Shown here: positions 30,483-39,362 of the stretch, piece by piece
How the letters are laid out: every line of letters begins with the position of its first letter
How positions within the stretch are numbered: position 1 is the stretch's first letter
From: a virus
Strand: one strand, 5' to 3'
IMG/VR virus record: IMGVR_UViG_3300044952_001066
Span: 1 to 49,073 of that record
Length of the DNA stretch: 49,073 nucleotides
Notes under the pieces: generated by a model
Database searches by the model: none
What the model saw: the letters and a program-made list of their open reading frames with translations, nothing else
What the model was told of the DNA's origin: nothing
Made by a program: the position numbers and the translations under genes

Positions 30483-32954
30483 TTACCACTTAACGTTCCA
30501 GCTAATTGTATCACCTGTTGACGTGTTAGTGTATCTATTGATAGTGTACCCCAAATCTGTGAAGTATTTGATAACAGCGTTCATTTGATCTGCCATAGGA
30601 CGCACTAGTAATTCACTACTGGGACTTTGATTTTTCCATACTTTGTAATAGTCTCGGCTGGCTTCATATTGTATTAAACTAAAATTGCCAGTGCCGCTTC
30701 CTAGAGAGGCAACAGCCACAGCAAGGATACCTGTGGAGATATCCGGTGCACTTATGGTTACAGATGGTATAGTCTGATACTCATCTCCACTTTCCAAGAC
30801 TTGAATCAGCTCAATGCTAAAACTTCTATTTGTGTTGCTGGTGGGGGCCACAGGAGTGCCTATTTGGCCGGCACCAAAACCCAAAAGTAATAAAGGGTCA
30901 CTAACATAATTGGTGCCACCATTTATAATATCTACACTCAAAATACCTGTAGGTGTCATGCGTGCTACTGCTGTTGCAGCTCCTGCAACTATTACTGAAG
31001 GCACATGTGTATATCCAGTGCCATTGGCAATTACACTTATGCTCTGTAATGTAGTGGGTATAATATTAGCGGTTCCCACAGCATTACCTGCAATTGTTAC
31101 GCTAGGTGCACTTGTATATCCAGACCCAGGATCAATTACTGTAATGGTGTCAATAACATCACCAATAAGATCAGCAATTGCCAATGCCCCTGTGCCACCG
31201 CCACCGCTTATAGTGACTTCCGGCGCTGTCACGTAACCTGAACCTGGATCGTCCACAGTAATGGTGTTTACCCCAGTTGGTGTCAACTGTGCCTGCGCTG
31301 TTGCACCACTTCCGCCACTTATGGTTGCTATAGGAACACTAGTGTAGTTGGCACCATTGTCTGTAATTATTATTTGGGAAACTGCACCCACAGAGATTGT
31401 GGCATATCCGGCTGCGCCGGCACCACCACCGCTTGTGAACACAACTAAGGGGCTAGTAATATAACCACTTCCACCACTAGCTAACGTTACTGATTTCACG
31501 CCCATAGTCAATGTCCAGCTTGCACCTATACCATTGCCACCCACAAAATTGTTACTTTGTAATTGTGGCAAGGCTGTGTATATGCCTGGGTTGACTATAT
31601 TCCACGTTAAAATTCTTCCTTGGCTGTCAGTAGTGAGCACTTGTATTTGTGTGCTTGCCAATCCAATCCCGCCACTTGCTAGGAGTTGATCTCCTTGCGT
31701 ATAGCCAACACCTGCATTTACTAGGAAAGCACCCACAGTCAACATGCTTATGCTGAACACTGTGGCACCACTACCAAGAGCCTGTATAGACACATTTGGA
31801 ACGCTCGTATATGTTGCACCACCATTGTTGGTTATGGCAACTGTAGCAACAGTTGTTGGTACCAATCTTACAGATGCAGTGGCTCCGCTACCAGCAAGGG
31901 CTTGTACAGTGGGTTGGCCAGTAAACCCAGCTCCTGGATTTGTTATTACAACATTTACTACAGCGCCGCCAGAAATTAGAGTCGTAGCTGTGGCATTTGT
32001 TCCACCACCTCCGCCTATTGATACCAAGGGAGGATTCACATACTGTATGCCTCCGTTGGAAATGCTGATGCTAGATATGCCCATGCTGAGTGTGAATTGG
32101 CAACCAGAGCCTGTGCCACTTGAGCTTGTAATAGCACCACTCAATGTTGGTAGTACACTGTAATTACCAGCGTTAGTAACGGAAATAGATGTTACTGCAC
32201 CACCATTAACACCTGTTGCTTTGGCAATAAATGCTGTGCCTGTCCCGCCTATTACATAAATGAGATCATTTAAATTATAGCCACTGCCCCCAAATAAGAC
32301 TGTTACACTTACAACTTTAAATGTGCAAGGACCTAGGACAGCGCCGGTGCCCACAGTGAAAAAACTGGCATTTGGAATATCAGTGTAACCAGAGCCACTT
32401 GTGAGCAAACTCACTATGGCTACAGGACCTGAAGATTGTAAGACGGCTTGTGCAGTAGCGGGAATAGTGGGTTGACCCCCAACAAAACCAATTGTGGGCG
32501 GACTCAAGTATCCACTACCAGTATTGGATACTGCAACTGTTGTTACCCCTTGACCAAAATCTATGGAAATTGGCTGACCACTAGCTGCATTGGCTTTGCT
32601 AGTTGCCAGTTTTATAGTGTCTGGGTTTATGTAAATCACGTAATAATATTTTGTAGACAACAGTGGCGGGGGTAACTCACCAGTGCTGCTCACTACCACA
32701 ACATCACCGGTACGAAATGGATGCGAGGTGATTGTTAGAGTATCTGTTACTGGATCAACAGTGAAGGGGATTACAGGGTCAGGACTGCTTTCTGTTATCA
32801 AAGTATTGTCAGTAACGTCGACTTCGTAATCACCTCGCTGCACAGCAAAAAGTATTTCACGTTCAATACCTGTTATTTCACTATGAACTGCAATGTCTTT
32901 GACAATATTGTTTCTTGCTTCAACAGCAGTAATAAACCAACTAGTTGTAACCAT
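30483..32954 (-). CDS. large beta-repeat virion protein (fibre or baseplate-like)
   Basis: 823 aa. After an N-terminal domain (MVTTSWFITAVEARNN...) come many 30-40-residue repeats of the form I-x-V-x-x-x-G-S-G-Y-T-x-x-P-x-V-x-I-x-G-G-x-G-x-G-A-x-A (about residues 130-730), predicting a long beta-structured shaft. The last 100 residues (YEASRDYYKVWKNQ..., MNAVIKYFTDLGYTINRYT) are globular. Such repeats are common in phage tail fibres and secreted adhesins. Thr/Ser/Gly-rich strands suggest a host-contacting or structural role. The start overlaps the upstream stop as TAATG. Confidence 0.8.
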   Translation of the reverse strand: MVTTSWFITAVEARNNIVKDIAVHSEITGIEREILFAVQRGDYEVDVTDNTLITESSPDPVIPFTVDPVTDTLTITSHPFRTGDVVVVSSTGELPPPLLSTKYYYVIYINPDTIKLATSKANAASGQPISIDFGQGVTTVAVSNTGSGYLSPPTIGFVGGQPTIPATAQAVLQSSGPVAIVSLLTSGSGYTDIPNASFFTVGTGAVLGPCTFKVVSVTVLFGGSGYNLNDLIYVIGGTGTAFIAKATGVNGGAVTSISVTNAGNYSVLPTLSGAITSSSGTGSGCQFTLSMGISSISISNGGIQYVNPPLVSIGGGGGTNATATTLISGGAVVNVVITNPGAGFTGQPTVQALAGSGATASVRLVPTTVATVAITNNGGATYTSVPNVSIQALGSGATVFSISMLTVGAFLVNAGVGYTQGDQLLASGGIGLASTQIQVLTTDSQGRILTWNIVNPGIYTALPQLQSNNFVGGNGIGASWTLTMGVKSVTLASGGSGYITSPLVVFTSGGGAGAAGYATISVGAVSQIIITDNGANYTSVPIATISGGSGATAQAQLTPTGVNTITVDDPGSGYVTAPEVTISGGGGTGALAIADLIGDVIDTITVIDPGSGYTSAPSVTIAGNAVGTANIIPTTLQSISVIANGTGYTHVPSVIVAGAATAVARMTPTGILSVDIINGGTNYVSDPLLLLGFGAGQIGTPVAPTSNTNRSFSIELIQVLESGDEYQTIPSVTISAPDISTGILAVAVASLGSGTGNFSLIQYEASRDYYKVWKNQSPSSELLVRPMADQMNAVIKYFTDLGYTINRYTNTSTGDTISWNVKW

Positions 32955-33286
32955 TAGTCTTTTCTCCTCTGCAAAGCTTTTTTGGCCATTTTCTCTACAG
33001 TTTTTTGATCCTCTTGATCATCTTTGGCTTCAGGCTCTGGATCGTCTGTTTCCACGTCAAGGGAGATTTCTTTTTCGTCAACATCTTTGACAATACCTAT
33101 GTTCCTAGCATTGTCTTGAATCCATTTCTTGGTAACCCAAAATCCAGAACCTTCAAGGCTTTGACGTATTTGTTTCAAACTCACACTAGGAACTTGATTG
33201 GCATGTAATGTAGTTAACAACAACGCAAGTTGCTCGCGGATGTTATCAACATTGTTGGCTTCATTTAAAAATTCATGTGCTCTCAT
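32954..33286 (-). CDS. small acidic virion-associated protein
   Basis: 110 aa. Starts MRAHEFLNEANNVDN, with a T4 prohead-protease-like site L-N-E/A at residues 7-10. The middle resembles a small winged-helix fold (SVSLKQIRQSLEGSGFWVT), and the tail is strongly charged (VETDDPEPEAKDDQEDQK, ending KKALQRRKD). Possibly an internal head or tail assembly protein. Its TAA overlaps the ATG of the large repeat protein. Confidence 0.7.
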   Translation of the reverse strand: MRAHEFLNEANNVDNIREQLALLLTTLHANQVPSVSLKQIRQSLEGSGFWVTKKWIQDNARNIGIVKDVDEKEISLDVETDDPEPEAKDDQEDQKTVEKMAKKALQRRKD

Positions 33287-33318
33287 AATCAGTATTTAAC
33301 AATGAGGGACGGAGATGA

Positions 33319-33346
33319 AAAAAGGGAGTTTTTAAACTCCCTTTTT
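33319..33346 (-). terminator. rho-independent terminator
   Basis: A 13-bp stem (33319-33331 with 33334-33346, core GGGAGTTT) is followed on the - strand by T residues. It ends the transcript of the 651-aa gene. Confidence 0.85.
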
Positions 33347-33348
33347 GC

Positions 33349-35304
33349 TTAGCGCTCAATACGCTTTTTCAAATACTGTTTTGCTTTGTCTATGTTGCTG
33401 GGGTCTATCAAACGATATTCCTTCAATGTGTCTTGTTGGAACTCAAGCCACATCAGGCGTTTTTCAGCACTTTCAAACAAACGATGCACTTTTTGGCCGT
33501 TGGTTTGAATACCAATTACGCCATAGGGCGTGGAACCAAGATTTTTATCCAAGCTCTGTAGTTTTGTTTGTGCTTCTGCCACTGCTGTTTTTCTGTTGGA
33601 AATAAGCTTTTGAACTTTACCTTGTAATGTTTGTGCTTCTTGGACTTTCTCTTTGATTGAGCGCATTTGTAGTCTAATGGCATCGCCTTCCAATCCATAA
33701 CCTAAATTCAATGGATCTGTAATGCGACCTTCATTTAGTTTTTTGGCAAACTGAGTCTTGTGTTCCGCCAATTGTGTCTTGAGTTGATTGAACTTTTTGA
33801 TAAGTGATTCCAAGAGTGCATTGACTTGAGCTAGTTGGGATTCTTCCTTCTTGCTCTTTTCTGGGTGCATACCATAATAGGCGCCCAACGCCATTTTTGT
33901 GCGCTCAGCTTTGTTCTTGCCTTTGAACTTGGGATCATCACTGTGAACAAAGTCACTTATGATTTCACCTTGACTCATTTTCTTTGTGATTTTTTCGTCA
34001 ATTTTGGCATTAGATAGCTTTTCAGCAGCATCTTGTGCAGCTTTCTTTTGAGTAGGAGTCAGCATTTGTCCATTTTTCTTTTTGCCGGTAATAGCCATAG
34101 TAGCTAGTTCAGCAACACTGCCTTCATCTGCTTCCTTGATTTTGCCCCAGTTGTTTTCCTGCTTGGCACGCAAAGCAAAGTTGATTTGGTGGACCTCTTT
34201 TTGTTCTTTGGCACTGCGTTCTTCTTTGGCCATCAACTTTTTCTTGCTAGCCTTCAGTTCAGCTATTGTATAACCTTCCCACTTGCCAATGTCTTTCTTG
34301 GCAGTCTTCATCTTGGCATCCCAAGCCTCAGCTACTATTTTACTGCCGCATGATTTGCACTTCATGTGACCAGGTTTGTCCATTTCGTAGACACCTGTAC
34401 CGCATTCCATGCATTTTTTGCTGGCTTCAGCCAAACCTCTTTTGCTAGCACGGCCCAAAGGCTCTTCTTTAGGACCGCTTGTTGCAGGGCTAGCAGAAAA
34501 CTCTTGATCCAAGTCAATGTCTGCACCCTGCTCTTGGGAGGGTTCACTTGGCAAGGGAGCAGAAATATCCGCAGAGGTTGATGGTGTTTGGCCGCCCTGT
34601 AGGGCCATAATAGCATTATCAGTTTCGTCTTTGGCTTTGATTACCGCATCCAATACACTTTGCAGATTGGTTTTCAAAACTTCATTGAATGCATTAGCTT
34701 GTTCCTGCCCAAATTGAGCTTTCATTGTATCAACCAATGGCATAAGTGCATCTACACTCATTTTGGCAGCATCTTCCGCCATATCTTGAAGTTGGTCACT
34801 GATGTCTTTGGCAGCCAGGAGAGTTTCAGCTTGCTCTAGGTTTTGATCTTCCTTCAGCTTCTTCTTCTTTTGTTTGGCTTTATCAGCAGCACGCATTCTG
34901 CTGCCCCAAACCTCATCCTTTTCGCTTTCAATCTTTCCGTCGCCATCCCAGTCTCTGGTGGCCATTTTTTCTTTGAGGTTGCCTTTGCGCATGTAATGGT
35001 CCTTGTTGCGATATTGTTCTTCACCCTCTTTGACAGATTTCTTGCGTCGTTTTGGGGCAATTTCCAGCAGCATATATACAGCTTCAGTAATCAATGCTGC
35101 TTTGGTGTATTCAGGGTTGGTGTAATAACTGTTGAATGCACTTTGTTCAACAATTTTTTGCTTCAAAGCCTCATAGACGCTTTGCGTTTCTAATAGAGAG
35201 ATTTCGTCATCTGAGGCTAATTCCCACTGATGCACATGCTTCAAAGTGTGCAATATTTGGGAGAGTTTTCTGTCTCTGTCGAAATCTAGAGAATTGACGA
35301 ACAT
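33349..35304 (-). CDS. large charged virion or scaffold-like protein with Zn-ribbon and EF-hand-like loop
   Basis: 651 aa from the ATG at 35304. Features in order: a helical N-terminus; RDWDGDGKIESEKDE (about residue 120), an EF-hand-like calcium loop; coiled helices (AKMSVDALMPLVDTMKAQ); a Pro/Ser/Glu-rich linker; KCMECG-x14-KCKSCG, a four-Cys zinc ribbon (about 295-322); then long Lys/Glu-rich coiled coils (LIKKFNQLKTQLAEHKTQF). Composition fits a prohead core, internal or neck protein of T4-like phages; exact homology is not established. A CATAAATA late octamer precedes it and a terminator follows. Confidence 0.7.
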   Translation of the reverse strand: MFVNSLDFDRDRKLSQILHTLKHVHQWELASDDEISLLETQSVYEALKQKIVEQSAFNSYYTNPEYTKAALITEAVYMLLEIAPKRRKKSVKEGEEQYRNKDHYMRKGNLKEKMATRDWDGDGKIESEKDEVWGSRMRAADKAKQKKKKLKEDQNLEQAETLLAAKDISDQLQDMAEDAAKMSVDALMPLVDTMKAQFGQEQANAFNEVLKTNLQSVLDAVIKAKDETDNAIMALQGGQTPSTSADISAPLPSEPSQEQGADIDLDQEFSASPATSGPKEEPLGRASKRGLAEASKKCMECGTGVYEMDKPGHMKCKSCGSKIVAEAWDAKMKTAKKDIGKWEGYTIAELKASKKKLMAKEERSAKEQKEVHQINFALRAKQENNWGKIKEADEGSVAELATMAITGKKKNGQMLTPTQKKAAQDAAEKLSNAKIDEKITKKMSQGEIISDFVHSDDPKFKGKNKAERTKMALGAYYGMHPEKSKKEESQLAQVNALLESLIKKFNQLKTQLAEHKTQFAKKLNEGRITDPLNLGYGLEGDAIRLQMRSIKEKVQEAQTLQGKVQKLISNRKTAVAEAQTKLQSLDKNLGSTPYGVIGIQTNGQKVHRLFESAEKRLMWLEFQQDTLKEYRLIDPSNIDKAKQYLKKRIER

Positions 35305-35329
35305 GATCCAAACTTCCAATGTTTAGATC

Positions 35330-35337
35330 TATTTATG
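35330..35337 (-). promoter_or_regulatory. T4-type late promoter-like octamer
   Basis: CATAAATA on the - strand, 26 nt before the ATG at 35304. Confidence 0.5.
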
Positions 35338-35347
35338 GGTTCTCTTG

Positions 35348-35647
35348 TCAAAAATTGAAGCTTTTACCACATCCGCAGGAAATTGACGCTTGGGGTATGT
35401 CTAGGACAAATTTTTGTTCCCCCAAGCTGATTTTATAGTCTAAGGTGGCGTTGCCCAACAGTTCCAGACTTTGTGGGTCAATCAATACATGTCCAAAGTT
35501 AAGATCGTCAGGGCGAATGTCGTTGCAGATTTCAAACTTTTTTTCAAAGCCGCTGCATCCACCGCTCTCAATGAGAATCCTAAATCTTCCCCCAAGAGGG
35601 AGAATTTTGGACAGTTGTGTTTGTGCTTGGTCTGTAACAAGTATCAT
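35348..35647 (-). CDS. A-type iron-sulfur carrier (IscA/ErpA/HesB-like)
   Basis: 99 aa. The three family cysteines are present: Cys31 in GGCSGF and Cys91/Cys93 in SCGCGKSF near the C-terminus. The beta-rich core (GRFRILIESGG, LDYKISLGEQKFVLDIP) is typical. A-type carriers deliver Fe-S clusters. A phage copy might help assemble a phage Fe-S enzyme or a tail-tip cluster, or support host metabolism. The start overlaps the upstream stop as ATGA, placing it in an operon of structural-looking genes. Confidence 0.92.
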   Translation of the reverse strand: MILVTDQAQTQLSKILPLGGRFRILIESGGCSGFEKKFEICNDIRPDDLNFGHVLIDPQSLELLGNATLDYKISLGEQKFVLDIPQASISCGCGKSFNF

Positions 35648-36312
35648 GGCAAGCTGTTGTAGATTTTTTTGATACGACTTTTAGCTGTCATTGCTTTATC
35701 CATTGCTGCTACTCGACGTGCTTCAAATAGACTGGTATCGTGGCCCTTGCCTTCCATCAGACTCTTTTTGGCACGGCGCTTGAATCGAATAGCATCCATT
35801 TTGTGGCTAGTATAGGCGGCTTCCGCTTCCAAAAGATCTCTGACGCTTTGGCTGTTGATATAGAGGCCGCTGTTTAGCATTTTTACCAAGCCATGTGCAG
35901 CTTCATAAAGGCCCAGTTCGTGAGCCAAAACTTCACCAGAAATCTTGTTAACAACACTGTAATGTTGTTTGTTGACCAGCCTAGTTTCATCTAGATTGAT
36001 TTTGATTTCATAGCGCCCTATTTTGATACCAGCATAGGTTGTTTCAGTTACAAGAGCTTGTGCTAGCTCAGGATTGTTGTCACTTTCCAACAAGATATCT
36101 GTTGACACTTGACCTACAACATTGTTTAGCCGCGTCAACACTTGCGCCATAGCATCAACATCTGCCCTAGTAACTTGCCCAGCACCAGCCAGTTCTAGGG
36201 GAGCAGAACTGGCTGGACTGCGCGCTGAGCGAGGACTCTGTGGAGTTTTTTCTCCGTTCATAATCTGCAAGAGACGGCTCATTGCGTCTTTGTCTTCATT
36301 ACTAACTGTCAT
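35644..36312 (-). CDS. putative virion or assembly protein
   Basis: 222 aa from the ATG at 36312, one base after the upstream stop. The N-terminus MTVSNEDKDAMSRLLQIMNG is followed by a Ser/Pro/Ala-rich linker, a helical domain (VDAMAQVLTRLNNVVGQV), a beta part (AGIKIGRYEIKINLDETRL) and a basic helical C-terminus (AIRFKRRAKKSLMEG). No family identified. Its setting between the winged-helix-like gene and the IscA-like gene suggests a structural operon. Confidence 0.7.
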   Translation of the reverse strand: MTVSNEDKDAMSRLLQIMNGEKTPQSPRSARSPASSAPLELAGAGQVTRADVDAMAQVLTRLNNVVGQVSTDILLESDNNPELAQALVTETTYAGIKIGRYEIKINLDETRLVNKQHYSVVNKISGEVLAHELGLYEAAHGLVKMLNSGLYINSQSVRDLLEAEAAYTSHKMDAIRFKRRAKKSLMEGKGHDTSLFEARRVAAMDKAMTAKSRIKKIYNSLP

Positions 36313-36313
36313 A

Positions 36314-36541
36314 CTAGATTCTCCATTGATCACTTGGGTCGTCAAAGCTATAATAGAGTTTATCATCCCGTTTAACTCGTGTCAACACTCCACGGGCTAC
36401 AAGATTTTTTGCTACTACTTTTTCTCTATCCGAAAGAGAACTTTTGGCTATTGAGCCTTGATTGCCAGTTATTTTATTGATCAAAAGATTTTCTTCATTG
36501 CTGACTGGCGTTCGCCAGGCACCCAGTTCAATAATCTTCAT
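36314..36541 (-). CDS. small winged-helix-like protein
   Basis: 75 aa, MKIIELGAWRTPVSNEENLL..., with a helix-turn-helix-like part (SLSDREKVVAKNLVARGVL) followed by a short wing (TRVKRDDKLYYSF). It may bind DNA or serve as a small structural adaptor. It overlaps the 332-aa gene by 14 nt and is followed after one base by the next gene, so it is part of one message. Confidence 0.65.
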   Translation of the reverse strand: MKIIELGAWRTPVSNEENLLINKITGNQGSIAKSSLSDREKVVAKNLVARGVLTRVKRDDKLYYSFDDPSDQWRI

Positions 36542-37526
36542 TCTCTAGCACCTCTGGAATATTGCTGCCAGCACCTTGAGATGTTCGTATGATTTGAAGA
36601 TCTTGTAAGGCAGCTTGCATAGTATCCAAACTGTTGGCTAACCTCTTGGCATTGGCACCTGCAAATTTATAGTCAGGGCTTCCGCTTGTTAAGTCAGCAC
36701 TCAAATCACGGAATTGTCGTTGTATTCTCAAACGGAGGCCTTCCAGTGTTACTGTTGCGTCCACATTCAAAATTTTAACTCTCGTTTTGTCCATAGGTTG
36801 TTCAGGATCAAATTCCACAACCACGCGCATGCCCAGAGGCAACTTGTCTTCACGAATCCCATCTGAGGCTTCTGGCAATGTGTCTACACCTGCCAAAGTC
36901 AGCATCCTGGCTAAACTGGGCATTTGCGTCATGCCCATAACCTGTTCATTTAGTGGCCCACAATCAGCTCGAGGCACCATTGTCAACTTGTGATCAAGAA
37001 TAATACCCACAGTGTTATTGGGACCACGAGGAACACGTACCTCAACAATTTGATCTTTGTAAATTACTTGTTCCATGAATTCTTCCTTGGCGTGATGGAG
37101 GATCGTTTGTGCTTGCGATTTTGTAACGTTTTCTGTTTTTTGATTGGAAACATGATGATACAGTCCTTGCATGGTTTTGGGATCAAGAGTAGGCCAAGTC
37201 AATTCCCAATCTTGATCGCTCAGCGATCCCACAATACTTAAAATTTGGCGTATTCTTGTACGCTGTCCTAGTTTGGAATCTTTTTCCAAGCTATGTAGTT
37301 TGTCTTGTACATCGTCTAACGTCGTTTTTTTGCTGCCCATGTTTGTGAACTGCAATAGTTGTAAGGCTTGTTTGATATTCTGTTTTTCAACACTAGCGAC
37401 TAAATTTATCAGTTGATCAGCTGGAAGGTCATCAACAGCTTGTTTTACCTGTTTGGGGCTGAATCTACTGGCCTTGCTTAATATTCTTACAACGTCAGCA
37501 ATGCTGTTTTCATGTAGTGGGGTCAT
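36528..37526 (-). CDS. putative virion or assembly protein
   Basis: 332 aa from the ATG at 37526 (GTG 37535 possible). The first 120 residues are helical (HENSIADVVRILSKASRFS, DDVQDKLHSLEKDSKLGQR). A beta-rich middle follows (IYKDQIVEVRVPRGPNNTVG, IREDKLPLGMRVVVEFDPE), then helices (LRLRIQRQFRDLSADL). No catalytic motif. The coding end overlaps the next gene by 14 nt. The helical-plus-beta layout could be a neck, tail or scaffold component; this is only inferred from the neighbours. Confidence 0.7.
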   Translation of the reverse strand: MTPLHENSIADVVRILSKASRFSPKQVKQAVDDLPADQLINLVASVEKQNIKQALQLLQFTNMGSKKTTLDDVQDKLHSLEKDSKLGQRTRIRQILSIVGSLSDQDWELTWPTLDPKTMQGLYHHVSNQKTENVTKSQAQTILHHAKEEFMEQVIYKDQIVEVRVPRGPNNTVGIILDHKLTMVPRADCGPLNEQVMGMTQMPSLARMLTLAGVDTLPEASDGIREDKLPLGMRVVVEFDPEQPMDKTRVKILNVDATVTLEGLRLRIQRQFRDLSADLTSGSPDYKFAGANAKRLANSLDTMQAALQDLQIIRTSQGAGSNIPEVLENEDY

Positions 37527-37680
37527 TGCGGTCACTGCTTATAGGAAACATGGGTTTTAAAGGTTTGGAGTTAACATCTAATTTTTCCACAGGAATGTTA
37601 AGAGCACGCAATACTCCATTTTTCCTTTGAAAAACAGTTTTTGTGGCCTTGTGGGTTTCAAAAAGTTGTTGAGTATTCAT
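37510..37680 (-). CDS. small hypothetical protein
   Basis: 56 aa, MNTQQLFETHKATKTVFQRK..., ending RNDPTT. It starts at 37680 with GAGAAACAAG upstream and a perfect T4 late consensus octamer 25 nt before the ATG. The stop overlaps the following gene start by 17 nt. Basic and proline-containing; no family. It heads the operon 37680-35348. Confidence 0.65.
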   Translation of the reverse strand: MNTQQLFETHKATKTVFQRKNGVLRALNIPVEKLDVNSKPLKPMFPISSDRNDPTT

Positions 37681-37704
37681 CTTGTTTCTCACACAAATAT
37701 CGTA

Positions 37705-37712
37705 TATTTATA
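37705..37712 (-). promoter_or_regulatory. T4 late promoter (perfect consensus)
   Basis: TATAAATA on the - strand, exactly the T4 late consensus, 25 nt before the 56-aa gene that begins a multi-gene structural operon. Confidence 0.65.
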
Positions 37713-37730
37713 CGGCGAACATTACAGACG

Positions 37731-37758
37731 ACAAAAGGCGCATTTCTGCGCCTTTTGT
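37731..37758 (-). terminator. rho-independent terminator
   Basis: A 12-bp perfect stem (37731-37742 with 37747-37758, ACAAAAGGCGCA/TGCGCCTTTTGT) follows the stop of the 207-aa structural gene on the - strand. Confidence 0.9.
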
Positions 37759-37780
37759 ACACTGTCTATACCAATAAGGT

Positions 37781-38404
37781 TTAGAGTTCTTCGCGAACCT
37801 TGCCGATAATGTTGCGGGCGGCGTTGCTGCCGCTAACAACAAAGCTTGTTGCAGAGATAACAGAAGTAGCTGTTGTGATCACACCGTCAATGGCATTCAG
37901 GAACTGATAGCCATTTGTGTTGCTTTCTACAGTGCTTGTGTCCAACAACCAAGCTGGGTTACGCTCAGTGGCCAGGTTGATGTAGTAACCTGTTTGTGCG
38001 CCATTGAAATCGCTACCAAAGTCCACAGCATTTACACCACTGGTCAACACTGTTGCACCAGCACCGTCAGAAATAGCAGCAGTGCTCACAGCTACGATCA
38101 CAGGGTTGGCACGAGTGGCAAATGTGTTCAACAGCTTTGTGAGGTTAGCTTGCTTTGCACCAGCATCATTGTAGGCAGCGTCACTGGTGTAGGTTTGGCT
38201 TGCTCCATTGCCATCCACAATGGTGATGGTGCGGCTGGCGCTCAAAGAGGTCCAGTTACGAGCCTTCAGTGCTTGAGCCAAAGGAGCTGTGACATTGGTG
38301 GGAAAGCAGGGGATCACAGTTACCAGTTGGAAGAAATTTAGATTGCCGGTGAGGAACTCGCCACCGCGAGAACCGCCGTTTACGTTGGTTTGACCATAGG
38401 CCAT
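37781..38404 (-). CDS. abundant-type virion protein
   Basis: 207 aa. Starts MAYGQTNVNGGSRGGEF, then a Thr/Ser/Ala/Gly-rich mixed sequence (SASRTITIVDGNGASQTYTS, FGSDFNGAQTGYYINLATE) ending KVREEL. Very regular, low-charge beta/alpha composition and a strong ribosome site (AAGGAGAC) after a late-type octamer suggest a highly made virion component such as a tube, decoration or tail protein. It is not a recognisable T4 gp19 or gp23. It is a single-gene unit bounded by a late promoter and a strong terminator. Confidence 0.75.
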   Translation of the reverse strand: MAYGQTNVNGGSRGGEFLTGNLNFFQLVTVIPCFPTNVTAPLAQALKARNWTSLSASRTITIVDGNGASQTYTSDAAYNDAGAKQANLTKLLNTFATRANPVIVAVSTAAISDGAGATVLTSGVNAVDFGSDFNGAQTGYYINLATERNPAWLLDTSTVESNTNGYQFLNAIDGVITTATSVISATSFVVSGSNAARNIIGKVREEL

Positions 38405-38439
38405 AGTTTTGTCTCCTTAAGAGTGCATTATTGCAAGGG

Positions 38440-38447
38440 TATTTATT
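38440..38447 (-). promoter_or_regulatory. late promoter-like octamer
   Basis: AATAAATA followed by CC on the - strand, 36 nt before the structural gene start at 38404. It overlaps the stop codon of the 58-aa gene. Confidence 0.5.
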
Positions 38448-38619
38448 GTTTACGACTTTTTTTGCGCTTTTTTGGCTTGTTTGGCACATATCCAAACAAA
38501 CTGGGGCGTCTCATTACAATACCAAAAGGATTGGTTACTGATGCGATAGAGCCAGCTGAGCTACTCCCGCCTGTGGCCATTTCAGTTAATGGTTTGAGCA
38601 ATAATTCACTTATTTTCAT
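38443..38619 (-). CDS. 58-aa basic-tailed protein
   Basis: MKISELLLKPLTEMATGGSS then a Ser/Ala/Gly stretch, FGIVMRRPSLFGYVP and a Lys/Arg-rich tail ending KKSRKQ. The ATG overlaps the upstream TGA as ATGA. An L-T-E/M site near residue 13 resembles a T4 prohead protease site. The basic tail could bind DNA in the head. Too short for firm homology, but junction and composition support a real gene. Confidence 0.7.
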   Translation of the reverse strand: MKISELLLKPLTEMATGGSSSAGSIASVTNPFGIVMRRPSLFGYVPNKPKKRKKSRKQ

Positions 38620-39362
38620 TTGATCCCTCCTGCCAGTGCCTTTCCAAGGTAGTATGCGCCTATACCAATGCCTGCTGTTATGGCAAGCTGTTTCAACAAG
38701 CTGAGTTTTTTCTTTTCTGGGCCTTGACCCACTTGCGGAGCAACGCAGCCTGCGCCAGTTTCGGGATCACAAACATCTTTCAATTCCCAATTATGAGAGT
38801 GTGCTAGATTGTCCAATTCATGGACTATGTCCCCACGAGCTGCTCTAGATCGTAATGCTTGGAGCAATCGGGTAACGCACAGTTTTTTGCCATCCAAGTC
38901 AATATGGAGGGAATTCCAGTCAGCAACAATACGTCTAATACTGCGATAGTTTTGGGTCTTGATGCGCAATGAAGTTTCAATTTGATACAGAATCTGAGAT
39001 GCTTGTTTTTGATCAAAATTTGTGTTTTGTATATTCTTCAAGAAGCGTTTGACAAGACGTTCGTCCATTGAAGGTGGTTCCTTGTTCAATACAAAATACA
39101 ACAAGTCATATAAATCAGGGGCACCAGGATGCCAAGTGCGAAAGTTACTATAGCGTAATGTTTTGTTAGCATATTGCTGTGCAAACTTTTGTGTGCTTGA
39201 CTCTACACGCAGGAGTTGTAGGCTTACAAGATACAGAAACACAAGGTTTTCTGCATTGTCCTGATTCAAGGTTGACAAAGAACTGAAAAATGGAAGTAAT
39301 CTGCTTTCAGCCACAATGCTTTCTGGTTCAGAGAAGCGAGTAATAGGAGATGCTAATCTCAT
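38616..39362 (-). CDS. putative virion protein with C-terminal membrane segment
   Basis: 248 aa, mostly helical and basic (VKRFLKNIQNTNFDQKQ, YRSIRRIVADWNSLHIDL), with DVCDPETGAGC near residue 200. It ends in a Gly-rich hydrophobic segment (LAITAGIGIGAYYLGKAL) that could cross a membrane. Both ends are ATGA overlaps with the genes on either side, so translation is coupled. A role in DNA ejection would fit the membrane segment but is speculative. Confidence 0.7.
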   Translation of the reverse strand: MRLASPITRFSEPESIVAESRLLPFFSSLSTLNQDNAENLVFLYLVSLQLLRVESSTQKFAQQYANKTLRYSNFRTWHPGAPDLYDLLYFVLNKEPPSMDERLVKRFLKNIQNTNFDQKQASQILYQIETSLRIKTQNYRSIRRIVADWNSLHIDLDGKKLCVTRLLQALRSRAARGDIVHELDNLAHSHNWELKDVCDPETGAGCVAPQVGQGPEKKKLSLLKQLAITAGIGIGAYYLGKALAGGIK

